Assembly (NCBI RefSeq): GCF_009183655.1 | Contig: NZ_WEIO01000007.1 | Location: forward strand, 151,379 to 215,378 | DNA: 64,000 nucleotides | Direction of reading: 5' to 3' | Origin: Bacillus aerolatus | GTDB taxonomy: Bacteria > Bacillota > Bacilli > Bacillales > Domibacillaceae | In this document: one piece after another, positions 1 to 10,856 of the stretch | Numbering within the stretch: the first letter of the stretch is position 1 | Layout: each line of letters begins with the position of its first letter | Translations under genes and position numbers: made by a program | The notes under the pieces: generated by a model | Told to the model about the DNA's origin: nothing | The model's input: only the letters and a program-made list of their open reading frames with translations | The model's database searches: none

Positions 1-103
1 ATTCAATATTAGACTCAAAGGTAGGCAGTTTTAGCAAGTTAAGGGGGTTTTTTGGCTCAAATTTGTTACATGATAAAAAATTAGAGAAGCTGATGGAGGG
101 TAT

Positions 104-700
104 ATGATTAGAAATTTTTTCAAAAAAAGCTTTAGTGAAAGAGATTTTTGGACTTGGTTTGAGAAGCATTCAGAGGAATATTTTCATCTTGATGAAAATA
201 ACTATGAGCGCTTGTTTAATAAGCTTGATTTGCAATTATCGAAAATTAACGGGGATTTAGTGTTTGAGTTTAGTGCGGACATTCAAAACGGAAGAAGGGA
301 GTTCATTATTAGCGCAGACGGATTGGCTTCGGCATTTCCAGATGTTATTCGGCTGACAGAATCCGCGCCGCAGCTGGCTCAGTTTCATATAATTGCGTTT
401 AGACAAAGGAAAGATGAAGAGCATGAAATTCGCTATAATGAAGTCAACTTGAAAACCGAGGACATCTTTTTTACTTACGAACGAGATGAGCGAACAATCC
501 AGCTGGATCTTATTATTTATATAAAAGAGTATATAGAGGAAAACGATGATTTCATCGGTGCTGCCTTTATCATGATTGACAGTCTGATTGGAGAATACGA
601 TGCAGGTACTAAACTGGGGGAAATTGAATTTAAAGCATATCGAGGGGAAAAAGAGGCAAAGCCGATTATGGCTTTACCTGAACTAATTGATAGCTTATAA
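104..700 (+). CDS. hypothetical acidic cytosolic protein
   Basis: I do not recognise this 198-residue protein. The ATG follows a GGAGGG Shine-Dalgarno sequence with good spacing, and codon use looks native. The protein is acidic and rich in Asp/Glu and aromatics, has no signal peptide or membrane segment, and begins with a short basic stretch (MIRNFFKKSF). The alternation of charged and hydrophobic residues suggests a compact alpha/beta fold. It stands alone: 1-103 shows no gene, and a hairpin and a terminator lie downstream. No function is inferred. Confidence 0.7.
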   Translation: MIRNFFKKSFSERDFWTWFEKHSEEYFHLDENNYERLFNKLDLQLSKINGDLVFEFSADIQNGRREFIISADGLASAFPDVIRLTESAPQLAQFHIIAFRQRKDEEHEIRYNEVNLKTEDIFFTYERDERTIQLDLIIYIKEYIEENDDFIGAAFIMIDSLIGEYDAGTKLGEIEFKAYRGEKEAKPIMALPELIDSL

Positions 701-760
701 AAATCCTAAAGCTATTATATATTAAACTAGAAAAGCAGACTGATTTTTGTGACATAAAAA

Positions 761-792
761 GACCGCTCCGATGTTCGTGCATCGAAACGGTC
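761..792. other. stem-loop without U-tract
   Basis: Imperfect hairpin with arms GACCGCTCCGATG and CATCGAAACGGTC around a 6-nt loop. No T-run follows, so it is not a classic terminator. It precedes the stronger terminator at 839-883. Confidence 0.4.
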
Positions 793-838
793 TAATAATA
801 GCACGTTCCCTCTAATTGGGGTCGACACCACAGCAGCT

Positions 839-883
839 AAAACCGCCATGAGGGACCAATCTCAAGGGCGGTTTTGTTTTTTT
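839..883. terminator. bidirectional rho-independent terminator
   Basis: Stem AAAACCGCC/GGCGGTTTT with an inner TGAG/CTCA pairing, followed on the + strand by G and a long T-run. On the minus strand it overlaps the last codons of the GbsR-type gene, so it can serve both convergent genes. Confidence 0.75.
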
Positions 884-1446
884 ATGAAATTGTACAAGTC
901 ATTCTTTTGTTCTTCGTCATTTTTAGGGATGAACGTGAAAATCTCGTGGCTTTCAAACGTGTCGATCAGTCTGTTCAACCAACCATAATAGTTGAGCATG
1001 TCTTGTAATTTAACAAGGTCTTCTTCCACGAATTGTTTTACATCATCGCTCATCTCTTCAGCAGCTTGTAATTTCTTTAAATCATTTATGGCTTTTTTAA
1101 TAGCGTGGATATTCATGGAAATACTTGTACGCCATTTTGTTGAAAAAAGGTCGATAAAGTTTTGGTACCAATCTTCCTTTACTTTATATAAGTCTTTTCG
1201 TATCCCTTTTTTCCATACTCTTTCTACCATTTTTAAGTCTGAAAGGGTACGAACAGAAGTACTCATGCTTGTTTTGCTCATCCCAAGCTCTTCTTTCATT
1301 TCGTCTAAAGTTAACGGATCATGGTGAAAAAGCATCATCCCGTAAAGTCTTCCTATAGACGGTGTAACTCCAAATAAATGGATATTTTGAGCGATCGATT
1401 CAATCACTCGTTCACGAACTTTAGTCAGTTGTTCTTTCCCTGTCAC
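862..1446 (-). CDS. GbsR/OpcR-type transcriptional regulator (MarR-like)
   Basis: A 194-residue protein of the GbsR family, the MarR-like winged-helix repressors that control glycine betaine and choline uptake and synthesis in Bacillus. The winged helix lies at about residues 25-95 (LTLDEMKEELGMSKTSMSTS is the recognition-helix region); a helical C-terminal half follows. The start is GTG with AGGATGTG upstream. It is divergent from opuAA, with about 330 bp between them holding palindromes and a promoter. The inference is that it controls opuA and/or itself in response to osmolyte. Whether it is orthologous to GbsR or to OpcR cannot be decided here. Confidence 0.85.
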   Translation of the reverse strand: MTGKEQLTKVRERVIESIAQNIHLFGVTPSIGRLYGMMLFHHDPLTLDEMKEELGMSKTSMSTSVRTLSDLKMVERVWKKGIRKDLYKVKEDWYQNFIDLFSTKWRTSISMNIHAIKKAINDLKKLQAAEEMSDDVKQFVEEDLVKLQDMLNYYGWLNRLIDTFESHEIFTFIPKNDEEQKNDLYNFIKKQNRP

Positions 1447-1502
1447 TAGATCTTCACATCCTAATTTTTATTAAGCTTGGTGACAGCCAATCTCACATAA
1501 AT

Positions 1503-1530
1503 TACTTTATCGTACGATGAACATAAAGTA
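1503..1530. promoter_or_regulatory. candidate operator, inverted repeat TACTTTAT-N12-ATAAAGTA
   Basis: Perfect 8-bp arms flank a 12-nt centre that contains the palindrome ATCGTACGAT. It lies about 60 bp upstream of the GbsR-type start, where an autoregulatory operator would be expected. The regulator is inferred from position only. Confidence 0.35.
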
Positions 1531-1652
1531 TTCATGCATAGAGAGACTAATTTTACATATAGAATACATATAGACCCACTTAAAGTAAAGAGTAGGTGTC
1601 CGATAGGAAAAGGGAGGAAATAAGAGGAAATATAAGAAAAACTGCTGTAAGT

Positions 1653-1676
1653 TACGTACAGTTTTAACTGTACGTA
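1653..1676. promoter_or_regulatory. candidate operator, 11-bp perfect palindrome
   Basis: TACGTACAGTT-TT-AACTGTACGTA, perfect over 11 bp on each side. It lies about 30 bp upstream of the opuA -35 box and is not followed by a T-run, so an operator is more likely than a terminator. Confidence 0.45.
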
Positions 1677-1708
1677 CTTTACTCAGAGAATATCACGCAT
1701 TATGGAGT

Positions 1709-1738
1709 TTGTGCATGGAATATTAAAAATATTACAAT
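1709..1738 (+). promoter_or_regulatory. opuA promoter, sigma-A type
   Basis: TTGTGC, an 18-bp spacer, then TACAAT, about 40 bp upstream of the opuAA ATG. The -35 is weak, as is common for regulated osmostress promoters. Confidence 0.5.
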
Positions 1739-1779
1739 AATATAGTCGGTGCAAAAAACATGTAATGAGGGGTGAGAGA

Positions 1780-3024
1780 ATGAATGAGTCGAATCTGAAG
1801 AAAATCGAAGTCAAGAACGTGACGAAAGTTTTTGGGAAAAATGTAAAAAAAGCGACGCAGCTTTTAAATAGTGGAAAATCCAAAAATGAGATTTTGAAAA
1901 CAACCGGTGCAACGATTGGCGTGAACAAGGCAAACTTTGACGTATATGAAGGTGAAATATTTGTCATTATGGGGCTTTCAGGAAGTGGGAAGTCGACGCT
2001 CGTCCGTTTGCTCAACAGACTGATTGAACCATCAACAGGAAATATTTTAATAGATGGTCAAGATGTTGTGAAAATGAATAAAGAACAATTGCGTGATGTA
2101 AGGAGAAAAAAGATCGGAATGGTCTTCCAAAACTTTGCGCTTTTTCCACATCGTACAATTTTGGAAAATACAGAATACGGCTTGGAAATCCAGGGAGTTG
2201 CTAAAGCAAAAAGAAAGGCAAAAGCGAAAGAATCACTTAAGCTCGTTGGACTAGAAGGATATGAAGAACAATATCCAAACCAGTTGAGCGGCGGGATGCA
2301 GCAACGGGTTGGACTGGCGCGTGCCCTTGCGAATGAGCCTGATATTTTACTGATGGATGAAGCATTTAGTGCGTTAGATCCGCTGATCCGCAAAGATATG
2401 CAAAATGAATTACTTCAATTACATGATTCAATGGGAAAAACGATCGTCTTTATTACGCATGATTTGGATGAAGCACTCCGAATCGGTGACCGGATTGCCT
2501 TAATGAAAGATGGGCAAATTGTTCAAATCGGAACACCTGAAGAAATTTTAATGAGTCCATCGAATGAATATGTGGAGAAATTCGTTGAAGATGTTGATTT
2601 ATCCAAAGTCTTTACAGCCGCGCACATTATGAAACCTGCAGAAACCGTCCAAGTAGATAAAGGACCAAGAGTAGCACTCACCTTAATGAAAAACCTCCGA
2701 ATCTCTTCTATTTATGTCGTGGATAAACAAAATCGACTGTTAGGAGCAATCACAGCCCAAGGTGCGAAAGAAGCGGCCGAAACAGGTGCAACATTGCAAA
2801 AAGTCATGATTCAGGAGATTTCAACGGTGCCGGCGGAGACTCTATTAATCGATTTATTCAATCTTGTATCAACCGCTGCTGTTCCAGTTGCCGTAGTGGA
2901 TGAAAGTCACCGGATGCAAGGGATTGTTATTAGAGGAGCTTTGATCGGTGCATTAGCTGGAAATGACGTATACATTAACAACCCAGATATACATAAGACA
3001 GATGATTTAAAGAAGGTGGATTAA
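1780..3024 (+). CDS. opuAA: glycine betaine ABC transporter, ATP-binding subunit OpuAA
   Basis: The ATPase that powers high-affinity glycine betaine import for osmoprotection. The 414-residue protein has the OpuAA N-terminal extension, Walker A GLSGSGKST (about residue 60), signature LSGGMQQR, Walker B DILLMDEAFSALDP, the switch His in FITHD, and tandem CBS domains from about residue 275 that in this family sense ionic strength. It resembles B. subtilis OpuAA nearly end to end. ATG at 1780 is preferred to the ATG at 1765 because GAGGGGTGAG sits at the right distance before it. It is first in the opuAA-AB-AC operon; opuAB follows directly. Confidence 0.96.
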   Translation: MNESNLKKIEVKNVTKVFGKNVKKATQLLNSGKSKNEILKTTGATIGVNKANFDVYEGEIFVIMGLSGSGKSTLVRLLNRLIEPSTGNILIDGQDVVKMNKEQLRDVRRKKIGMVFQNFALFPHRTILENTEYGLEIQGVAKAKRKAKAKESLKLVGLEGYEEQYPNQLSGGMQQRVGLARALANEPDILLMDEAFSALDPLIRKDMQNELLQLHDSMGKTIVFITHDLDEALRIGDRIALMKDGQIVQIGTPEEILMSPSNEYVEKFVEDVDLSKVFTAAHIMKPAETVQVDKGPRVALTLMKNLRISSIYVVDKQNRLLGAITAQGAKEAAETGATLQKVMIQEISTVPAETLLIDLFNLVSTAAVPVAVVDESHRMQGIVIRGALIGALAGNDVYINNPDIHKTDDLKKVD

Positions 3025-4781
<1,757 letters not shown>

Positions 4782-4792
4782 TAGAAAAAAGC

Positions 4793-4828
4793 TCGCCTGT
4801 GGGAATAACCGCAGGTGATTCTTTTTGT
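4793..4828 (+). terminator. opuA operon terminator
   Basis: Stem TCGCCTGTGGG / CCGCAGGTGA (one bulge) followed by TTCTTTTT, just after the opuAC stop. Confidence 0.8.
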
Positions 4829-4874
4829 TGTTGGTAAATAATTATTCTGCCAATCCGGAGATCTGCAAAATAGT

Positions 4875-4903
4875 TTGAAAATTAACACTACCCGCCTTAT
4901 GAT
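4875..4903 (+). promoter_or_regulatory. promoter of first hybrid kinase
   Basis: TTGAAA, a 17-bp spacer, then TATGAT, about 55 bp upstream of the kinase ATG. Confidence 0.45.
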
Positions 4904-4955
4904 ATATAGTATTGATATTAAAGTACGTAAATGATTACCGGGGGAAGAGAAAAGT

Positions 4956-7679
4956 ATGAAGTTCAAAACAAAACTGTATATAGGATTTGGTTTTCTTTTC
5001 GGGCTATTTATCATTTCTTATCTTATTTTTATGATTATGATGAATCAGCTGAATCAAAGTACGAAAACTGCTGTTAAAAACTATGAGATGCTTAATTTGG
5101 CTAACACGATTCAAAATGAGTTGAATGTTTTTAGCCGGGAATCAAGAGGAATGTCTGCCAATCCGCCTAAAGAACTGATCGGAGAATTAAGAGAAAATAG
5201 AAATCAAGCTCTTCGTAATGTAGATATGGCAATAGAGTCCTTGGAAAAGTTAGATAAACGTGAACAGTCGCAGCAAATAATCCAGAAATTAAAGAGGATG
5301 AGTAAAACATACGATGCGCTAGAAGAAGAATTGGATGCATTAAGGGAGGCAGGGAGGTATGAGGAAGTAGATGCCCGTTTTTGGTATGAAAGCCTAGAAG
5401 CAAGAGAAGGGATGAGCAAACTTGCCGGGGAATTACAGACGCTGCAAAAGCAAACCGTTGACAAGGAGCTGAATCAATCCCGCAAGACGTATAAATTAAT
5501 GAATCAAATGATTTTTCTTTATGCGATAGCTGGTTTTTTGATCGGAATAAGTACGACGATCTGGATTTTGCGGAGCGTAGCAGGCAATTTAAATAAGGTT
5601 ACTTCCGTCATGACAAAGATAGCTTTTGGCAAATCTGATCAATTGCCGCGCATCAAGGTCACTTCAAAAGATGAAATCGGGGAAATAGCCGTCGCCTTTA
5701 ATGAAATGGCTCAAGCTTTGGAAACGCATACGATGCAGGAAAAAGAATTAAAACATGCCGCCGAGGAACATAGCTGGTTAAAAACGAAAGTGGCTGAAAT
5801 CGCTACGATGTATCCTAGTATAGATAGCTTAGAAACGTTGGCACGGCTATTTATCACAAAAGTTGCGCCTATGACAGGGGCAACTTACGGTGTCTTCTAT
5901 ATGAAGCAGGGGAACGGGGAGGGAGCGAAATATCAAAAGCTCGCTGCCTATGCTTATAACGATCAAGAAGTAGGCAAAGACAACTTTTGTGTAGGGGAAG
6001 GGCTCGTTGGACAGTGTGCCTTAGAGAACCGTATGATTTCACTCCATCAAGTTCCTGACAATTATATTAAAATTTCTTCTGGACTTGGAGCAGCGTCTCC
6101 TGCAAATGTGCTGGTCATTCCAGCGGAGTTTCAAGGAGAAGTACTGGCTGTGATTGAATTGGCCTCATTTGAACCGTTCAACCCTCTTGAACAAATGCTG
6201 CTCCAAGAGGTCATGGACAATATCGGTATAAATATAAACAGCATTTTAAGACATATGCAAGTAGAAAAGCTGCTCGAAGAATCACAAGCGTTAACGGAAG
6301 AGCTGCAAAGCCAATCGGAAGAGCTTCAATTGCAGCAAGAAGAGCTCCGAACAGTAAATGAACAGCTTGAAGAACAATATGAAAGTTCTGAGCAGAAGAC
6401 AAAGGAACTGGAAAAAACAAAAAGTATGATGGAAGAAAAAGCAAAGCAGCTAACCGTTAGTTCGCAATACAAGTCAGAATTTCTTGCCAATATGTCCCAC
6501 GAGCTGCGAACGCCGCTCAACAGCCTGCTTATATTGGCTCAAATGCTGGCTGAAAATGCAGGTAAAAACCTTACTGCCAAGCAGGTGGAATATGCAGAAA
6601 CGATTTTCTCGTCGGGAAATGATCTCTTACATTTAATTAACGACATCTTAGATATAGCCAAAGTGGAAGCAGGGAAAATGGAAATTATGTTTGAAGATGT
6701 GAAGCTTAGTGACGTGAAAGAGTTTGTCGAAGCGCAGTTTATTCCGATTGCCCGCGAGAAAAAAATCCAACTAAATGTTCAGTTCGCTCCTAATTTGCCA
6801 AAGGTTATCCATACTGATAAACAGCGATTGCAGCAAATCTTGACAAATTTATTATCCAATGCGTTCAAATTTACTGAGCAAGGTGCGGTATCTTTAACAA
6901 TAGAAAAAATTGAAAAAGGAATTCATTCAGATATGGAGCTTGCCTTTTCTGTTAAAGACACGGGCATTGGTATCCCAGCAGAAAACCAGGATATTATCTT
7001 TGAGGCATTTAAACAAGCTGATGGAACGATCAGTCGTAAATATGGGGGAACAGGATTAGGCCTTTCGATTAGCCGGGAAATCGCTCATTTATTAGGCGGC
7101 TTTATTGAAGTGGAAAGTGTAGAAGGCGATGGAAGCACGTTTACTTTATACTTGCCGAATTATATCGACATGAAAAGTACAGAATTAGCTAGTTATGAAG
7201 CGGAAGCAGCTGCAGGGGTGGCAGAAGACTTAGACTCTGTATCCGCTGTTGATTCAGTTGAACTTTTATTAGAGGCGGATGAAACAGGGAAACAGAAAGC
7301 CTTGCTAGAAGGAAAGAAAATACTTGTGGTGGATGACGACATGCGTAATATATTTGCGTTAACGACAGCACTTGAAAGTTATTTAGTGGAGGTTTTGTTT
7401 GCGGAAAATGGCAAAGAAGGGGTTGCTGTACTACAAGAACATCCAGATATTGATCTCGTTCTCATGGATATTATGATGCCTGAGATGAATGGATTTGAGG
7501 CGATTCAAGCAATACGCGAAATTCCCGAATTCGAACGCCTGCCGATTATTGCCCTTACAGCGAAGGCAATGAAAGATGACCGCAAGCAATGTATTGAGGC
7601 AGGAGCCTCAGATTATATTAGTAAACCGGTGAATTTAGAACAGTTATTTTCAACGATGCAAGTATGGCTGTATAGATAG
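4956..7679 (+). CDS. membrane hybrid sensor histidine kinase/response regulator (copy 1)
   Basis: A 907-residue hybrid kinase. Order of domains: membrane helix (about 8-30), an extracytoplasmic helical sensor of the 4HB-MCP type (about 32-185), a second membrane helix (186-206), HAMP (207-262), GAF (about 285-435), a Glu/Gln-rich coiled coil (440-500), HisKA with phospho-acceptor His515 (SHELRTPLN), HATPase_c with N-box and GTGLGLSI G-box, and a C-terminal receiver with Asp838 (LMDIMMPEM) and Lys in SKPVN. There is no DNA-binding output and no separate regulator gene nearby, so the downstream partner is unknown. A close paralogue follows at 7984; the last two thirds are almost the same while the sensor region diverges. 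Confidence 0.92.
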   Translation: MKFKTKLYIGFGFLFGLFIISYLIFMIMMNQLNQSTKTAVKNYEMLNLANTIQNELNVFSRESRGMSANPPKELIGELRENRNQALRNVDMAIESLEKLDKREQSQQIIQKLKRMSKTYDALEEELDALREAGRYEEVDARFWYESLEAREGMSKLAGELQTLQKQTVDKELNQSRKTYKLMNQMIFLYAIAGFLIGISTTIWILRSVAGNLNKVTSVMTKIAFGKSDQLPRIKVTSKDEIGEIAVAFNEMAQALETHTMQEKELKHAAEEHSWLKTKVAEIATMYPSIDSLETLARLFITKVAPMTGATYGVFYMKQGNGEGAKYQKLAAYAYNDQEVGKDNFCVGEGLVGQCALENRMISLHQVPDNYIKISSGLGAASPANVLVIPAEFQGEVLAVIELASFEPFNPLEQMLLQEVMDNIGININSILRHMQVEKLLEESQALTEELQSQSEELQLQQEELRTVNEQLEEQYESSEQKTKELEKTKSMMEEKAKQLTVSSQYKSEFLANMSHELRTPLNSLLILAQMLAENAGKNLTAKQVEYAETIFSSGNDLLHLINDILDIAKVEAGKMEIMFEDVKLSDVKEFVEAQFIPIAREKKIQLNVQFAPNLPKVIHTDKQRLQQILTNLLSNAFKFTEQGAVSLTIEKIEKGIHSDMELAFSVKDTGIGIPAENQDIIFEAFKQADGTISRKYGGTGLGLSISREIAHLLGGFIEVESVEGDGSTFTLYLPNYIDMKSTELASYEAEAAAGVAEDLDSVSAVDSVELLLEADETGKQKALLEGKKILVVDDDMRNIFALTTALESYLVEVLFAENGKEGVAVLQEHPDIDLVLMDIMMPEMNGFEAIQAIREIPEFERLPIIALTAKAMKDDRKQCIEAGASDYISKPVNLEQLFSTMQVWLYR

Positions 7680-7711
7680 ATTGGGAGAAGTGAGAGTTTC
7701 CCATAAAATAA

Positions 7712-7760
7712 AAAAACCCGCCTATCATTTTGCTGATAAGTGGGTTTCTTCTGTTTTTTT
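7712..7760 (+). terminator. terminator between the two hybrid kinases
   Basis: AAACCCGCCTATCA / TGATAAGTGGGTTT stem followed by a T-rich run. It implies separate transcription of the two paralogues. The rest of 7680-7983 is AT-rich, with no convincing gene. Confidence 0.7.
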
Positions 7761-7983
7761 AAACCAATTCTTCTTGATTTTCTGTAGGAGTCTTTATATA
7801 AGATTCAATGATTTTATCGAAAAAAGAAGGAAAATTAGGAATAATAAGGAATACCTAAAAATGGTTCAAAAATTGATATTATTCTATCTGTTTTTTAGTA
7901 GAGATAAAAGGAAAATGTGACTATGCTCTCGTATATACATTATATATTTTAGTGAAAAAAGTTGGGCAGGGGGAGGGGAATAT

Positions 7984-10698
7984 ATGAAATTTAAAACGAA
8001 ATTATATATAGGGTTTGGTGTTCTTTTTGGGCTGTTTATTATCTCTCATTTCATTTTTATGATCATGATGAACCAACTGAATCAAAATATGACGAATGTT
8101 GTTAAAAACTATGAGAGGCTTAATTTGGCTAACACTATTCAAGGCGGTTTGTTTGATTACAGCATGGAATCAAGAGGTATGATGGCCAACCCGCCTGAAG
8201 AGCTTCGAAAAAAGTTTCTGAAAAATATGGAGGAAGCCGAACAAAGTGTGGATACAGCGATAGAGTCCCTGGAAAGACTAGGCAGCGGTGAACGTTCAGA
8301 AGCATTAATTCGAAAATTAAAGACGTTGAATACACCCTTTTTTGAAAATGCAAGAGAAACTGATGCACTAATAAAAGACGGTAAAATTAAGGAAGCAACT
8401 CAATTGTATTGGTATGATGGGCGAGAAATGAGAGAAGAAATGATCGAAGTTGCTAATGAAATACAAACCATACAAAAACAAAGGGTCGACAAGGAGCTAA
8501 GTAACTCCAGCCACACTTATCATTTAGTTAATCAAATGATTATTGTGTTTATAATAATAGGTTTTCTAATCGGGAGTGGAATGATTATTTGGATTCTGCG
8601 GAGTGTAACAGGCAATCTAAATAAAGTCACTTCCGTCATGACAAAGGTTACTTTTGATAAATCAGATCAGTTGCCGCGTATAACGGTAACATCAAAAGAT
8701 GAAATCGGGGAAATTGCTGTGGCGTTTAATGAAATGGCTCAAGCTCTCGAAACGCATACGATGCAGGAGAAGGAATTAAAACATGCCGCAGAGGAACAAA
8801 GCTGGTTAAAAACAAAAATTGCTGACATCGCTACGATGTATCCTGGTATAGATGATTTAGAAACTTTAGCGCAACTATTTATCACAAAGGTCACACCTAT
8901 CGTGGGGGCAAATTACGGTGTCTTCTATATGAAGCATGGCAAAGGAAACGGAGAGCAGTTTCAGAAGCTTGCTGCTTATGCCTATAACGATCAAGAAGTG
9001 GGCAAAGACAGCTTTCGTTTAGGGGAGGGGCTTGTTGGGCAGTGTGCGTTAGAGAATCGTGTCGTTTCGCTCCAGCAAATTCCTGACAATTATATAAAAA
9101 TTGCTTCGGGTCTTGGTTCAGCATCCCCATCCAATATATTGATTATTCCAGCCGAATTTCAAGGAGAAGTACTGGCTGTGATTGAACTGGCCTCTTTTGA
9201 ATCGTTTAGTGAGCTGGATCAAATGTTTCTTGAAGAGATCATGAGCAATCTCGGTGTCAATATAAAAAGCATTTTAAGGCATATACAAGTAGAAAATCTG
9301 CTTGAAGAATCGCAGGCATTAACAGAAGAACTACAGAGCCAATCGGAAGAGCTTCAATTGCAGCAAGAAGAGATGAGAACAGTGAATGAACAGCTTGAAG
9401 AACAATATGAAAACTCTGAACAAAAGACAAGAGAATTAGAAAAAACCAAAATTATGCTGGAAGAAAAAGCAAAGCAGTTAACCGTTAGTTCACAATATAA
9501 ATCAGAATTTCTTGCTAATATGTCCCACGAGCTGCGAACGCCGCTCAATAGCCTGCTTATACTGGCCCAAATGCTGGCTGAAAATATAAATGAAAACCTT
9601 ACTGCTAAACAAGTGGAATATGCGGCAACGATTTTCTCGTCAGGAAATGATCTCTTGCATTTAATTAACGACATCTTAGATATAGCCAAAGTGGAAGCGG
9701 GGAAAATGGAAATTCTGTTTGAAGATGTGAAGCTTAGTGACGTGAAAGAGTTTGTCGAGGCGCAATTTATTCCGATTGCCCGCGAGAAAAAAATTCAATT
9801 AAACGTTCAGCTCGCTCCTAATTTGCCAAAGGTTATTCATACTGATAAACAGCGGTTACAGCAAATATTGAAAAATTTATTATCCAATGCGTTCAAATTT
9901 ACTGAGCATGGTGCGGTATCTTTAACAATAGAAAAAGGGGTTCATTCAGATACAGAGATTGTCTTTTCTGTTAAAGACACGGGCATCGGTATCCTAGCAG
10001 AAAACCAGGATATTATCTTTGAGGCATTTAAACAAGCCGATGGAACGATCAGCCGTAAATATGGCGGCACAGGGCTGGGTCTTTCGATCAGCCGGGAAAT
10101 CGCTCATTTATTAGGCGGCTTTATTGAAGTAGAAAGTGTAGAAGGCGATGGAAGCACGTTTACTTTATACTTGCCTAATTATAACAACATGAAAAGTACA
10201 GAATTAGCTAGTTATGAAGCGGAAGCAGCTGCGGGGATGGTTGAAGACTTAGGCGCTGTACCTGCTGTTGATTCAGTTAAACATTTATTAGAGGCGGATG
10301 AAACAGGGAAACAGAAAGCCTTGCTGGCAGGCAAGAAAATACTTGTGGTAGATGACGACATGCGTAATATATTTGCGTTAACGACAGCGCTTGAGAGTTA
10401 CCTAGTTGACGTTTTGTTTGCAGAAAATGGCAAGGAAGGGGTTGCATTATTACAAAAAAATTCGGATATAGATCTGATTCTTATGGATATTATGATGCCT
10501 GAGATGGATGGGTTTGAGGCGATTCGAGCGATACGCCGGATGCCTGAATTCGAACGCCTGCCGATTATCGCCCTTACAGCGAAGGCAATGAAAGATGACC
10601 GCAAGCAATGTATCGATGCAGGAGCCTCTGATTATATTAGTAAACCGGTGAATTTAGAACAGCTATTTTCAACGATGCAAGTATGGCTGTATAGATAA
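7984..10698 (+). CDS. membrane hybrid sensor histidine kinase/response regulator (copy 2)
   Basis: A 904-residue tandem paralogue of the preceding kinase, with the same architecture: TM, 4HB-like sensor (about 32-185), TM, HAMP, GAF, coiled coil, HisKA (His515), HATPase_c, receiver (Asp835). The first 30 residues and everything after HAMP are nearly identical to copy 1, whereas residues about 50-180, outside the membrane, differ strongly. This is the pattern expected if the copies sense different ligands but signal to the same target. The start ATG follows GGGGGAGGGG. A bidirectional terminator follows. The phosphorylation partner cannot be deduced. Confidence 0.92.
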   Translation: MKFKTKLYIGFGVLFGLFIISHFIFMIMMNQLNQNMTNVVKNYERLNLANTIQGGLFDYSMESRGMMANPPEELRKKFLKNMEEAEQSVDTAIESLERLGSGERSEALIRKLKTLNTPFFENARETDALIKDGKIKEATQLYWYDGREMREEMIEVANEIQTIQKQRVDKELSNSSHTYHLVNQMIIVFIIIGFLIGSGMIIWILRSVTGNLNKVTSVMTKVTFDKSDQLPRITVTSKDEIGEIAVAFNEMAQALETHTMQEKELKHAAEEQSWLKTKIADIATMYPGIDDLETLAQLFITKVTPIVGANYGVFYMKHGKGNGEQFQKLAAYAYNDQEVGKDSFRLGEGLVGQCALENRVVSLQQIPDNYIKIASGLGSASPSNILIIPAEFQGEVLAVIELASFESFSELDQMFLEEIMSNLGVNIKSILRHIQVENLLEESQALTEELQSQSEELQLQQEEMRTVNEQLEEQYENSEQKTRELEKTKIMLEEKAKQLTVSSQYKSEFLANMSHELRTPLNSLLILAQMLAENINENLTAKQVEYAATIFSSGNDLLHLINDILDIAKVEAGKMEILFEDVKLSDVKEFVEAQFIPIAREKKIQLNVQLAPNLPKVIHTDKQRLQQILKNLLSNAFKFTEHGAVSLTIEKGVHSDTEIVFSVKDTGIGILAENQDIIFEAFKQADGTISRKYGGTGLGLSISREIAHLLGGFIEVESVEGDGSTFTLYLPNYNNMKSTELASYEAEAAAGMVEDLGAVPAVDSVKHLLEADETGKQKALLAGKKILVVDDDMRNIFALTTALESYLVDVLFAENGKEGVALLQKNSDIDLILMDIMMPEMDGFEAIRAIRRMPEFERLPIIALTAKAMKDDRKQCIDAGASDYISKPVNLEQLFSTMQVWLYR

Positions 10699-10799
10699 GA
10701 AAAGTTTAGAGTAAGTGACGGATTTAGTTTAGCTCATCTTTGCATAAGCAGATTAAAATTGCCGACAGAAAAAGTGGATGTTTTAGGAGAATAAATGCA

Positions 10800-10848
10800 G
10801 GGCCAGTCCCCGCCGCATTAAAGCGATGGGAACTGGCCCCTTTTTGTT
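10800..10848. terminator. bidirectional terminator
   Basis: GGGCCAGTCCCCGCCGC / GCGATGGGAACTGGCCCC stem with TTTTTG on the + strand. It lies between the second kinase and the convergent SLH gene. Confidence 0.8.
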
Positions 10849-10856
10849 TCGTTCAT

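Noticed and set aside
7681..7920. 79-codon + frame between the two hybrid kinases
   Set aside because: It begins directly at the kinase stop, reads through a clear terminator stem and has no family-like sequence or ribosome site.
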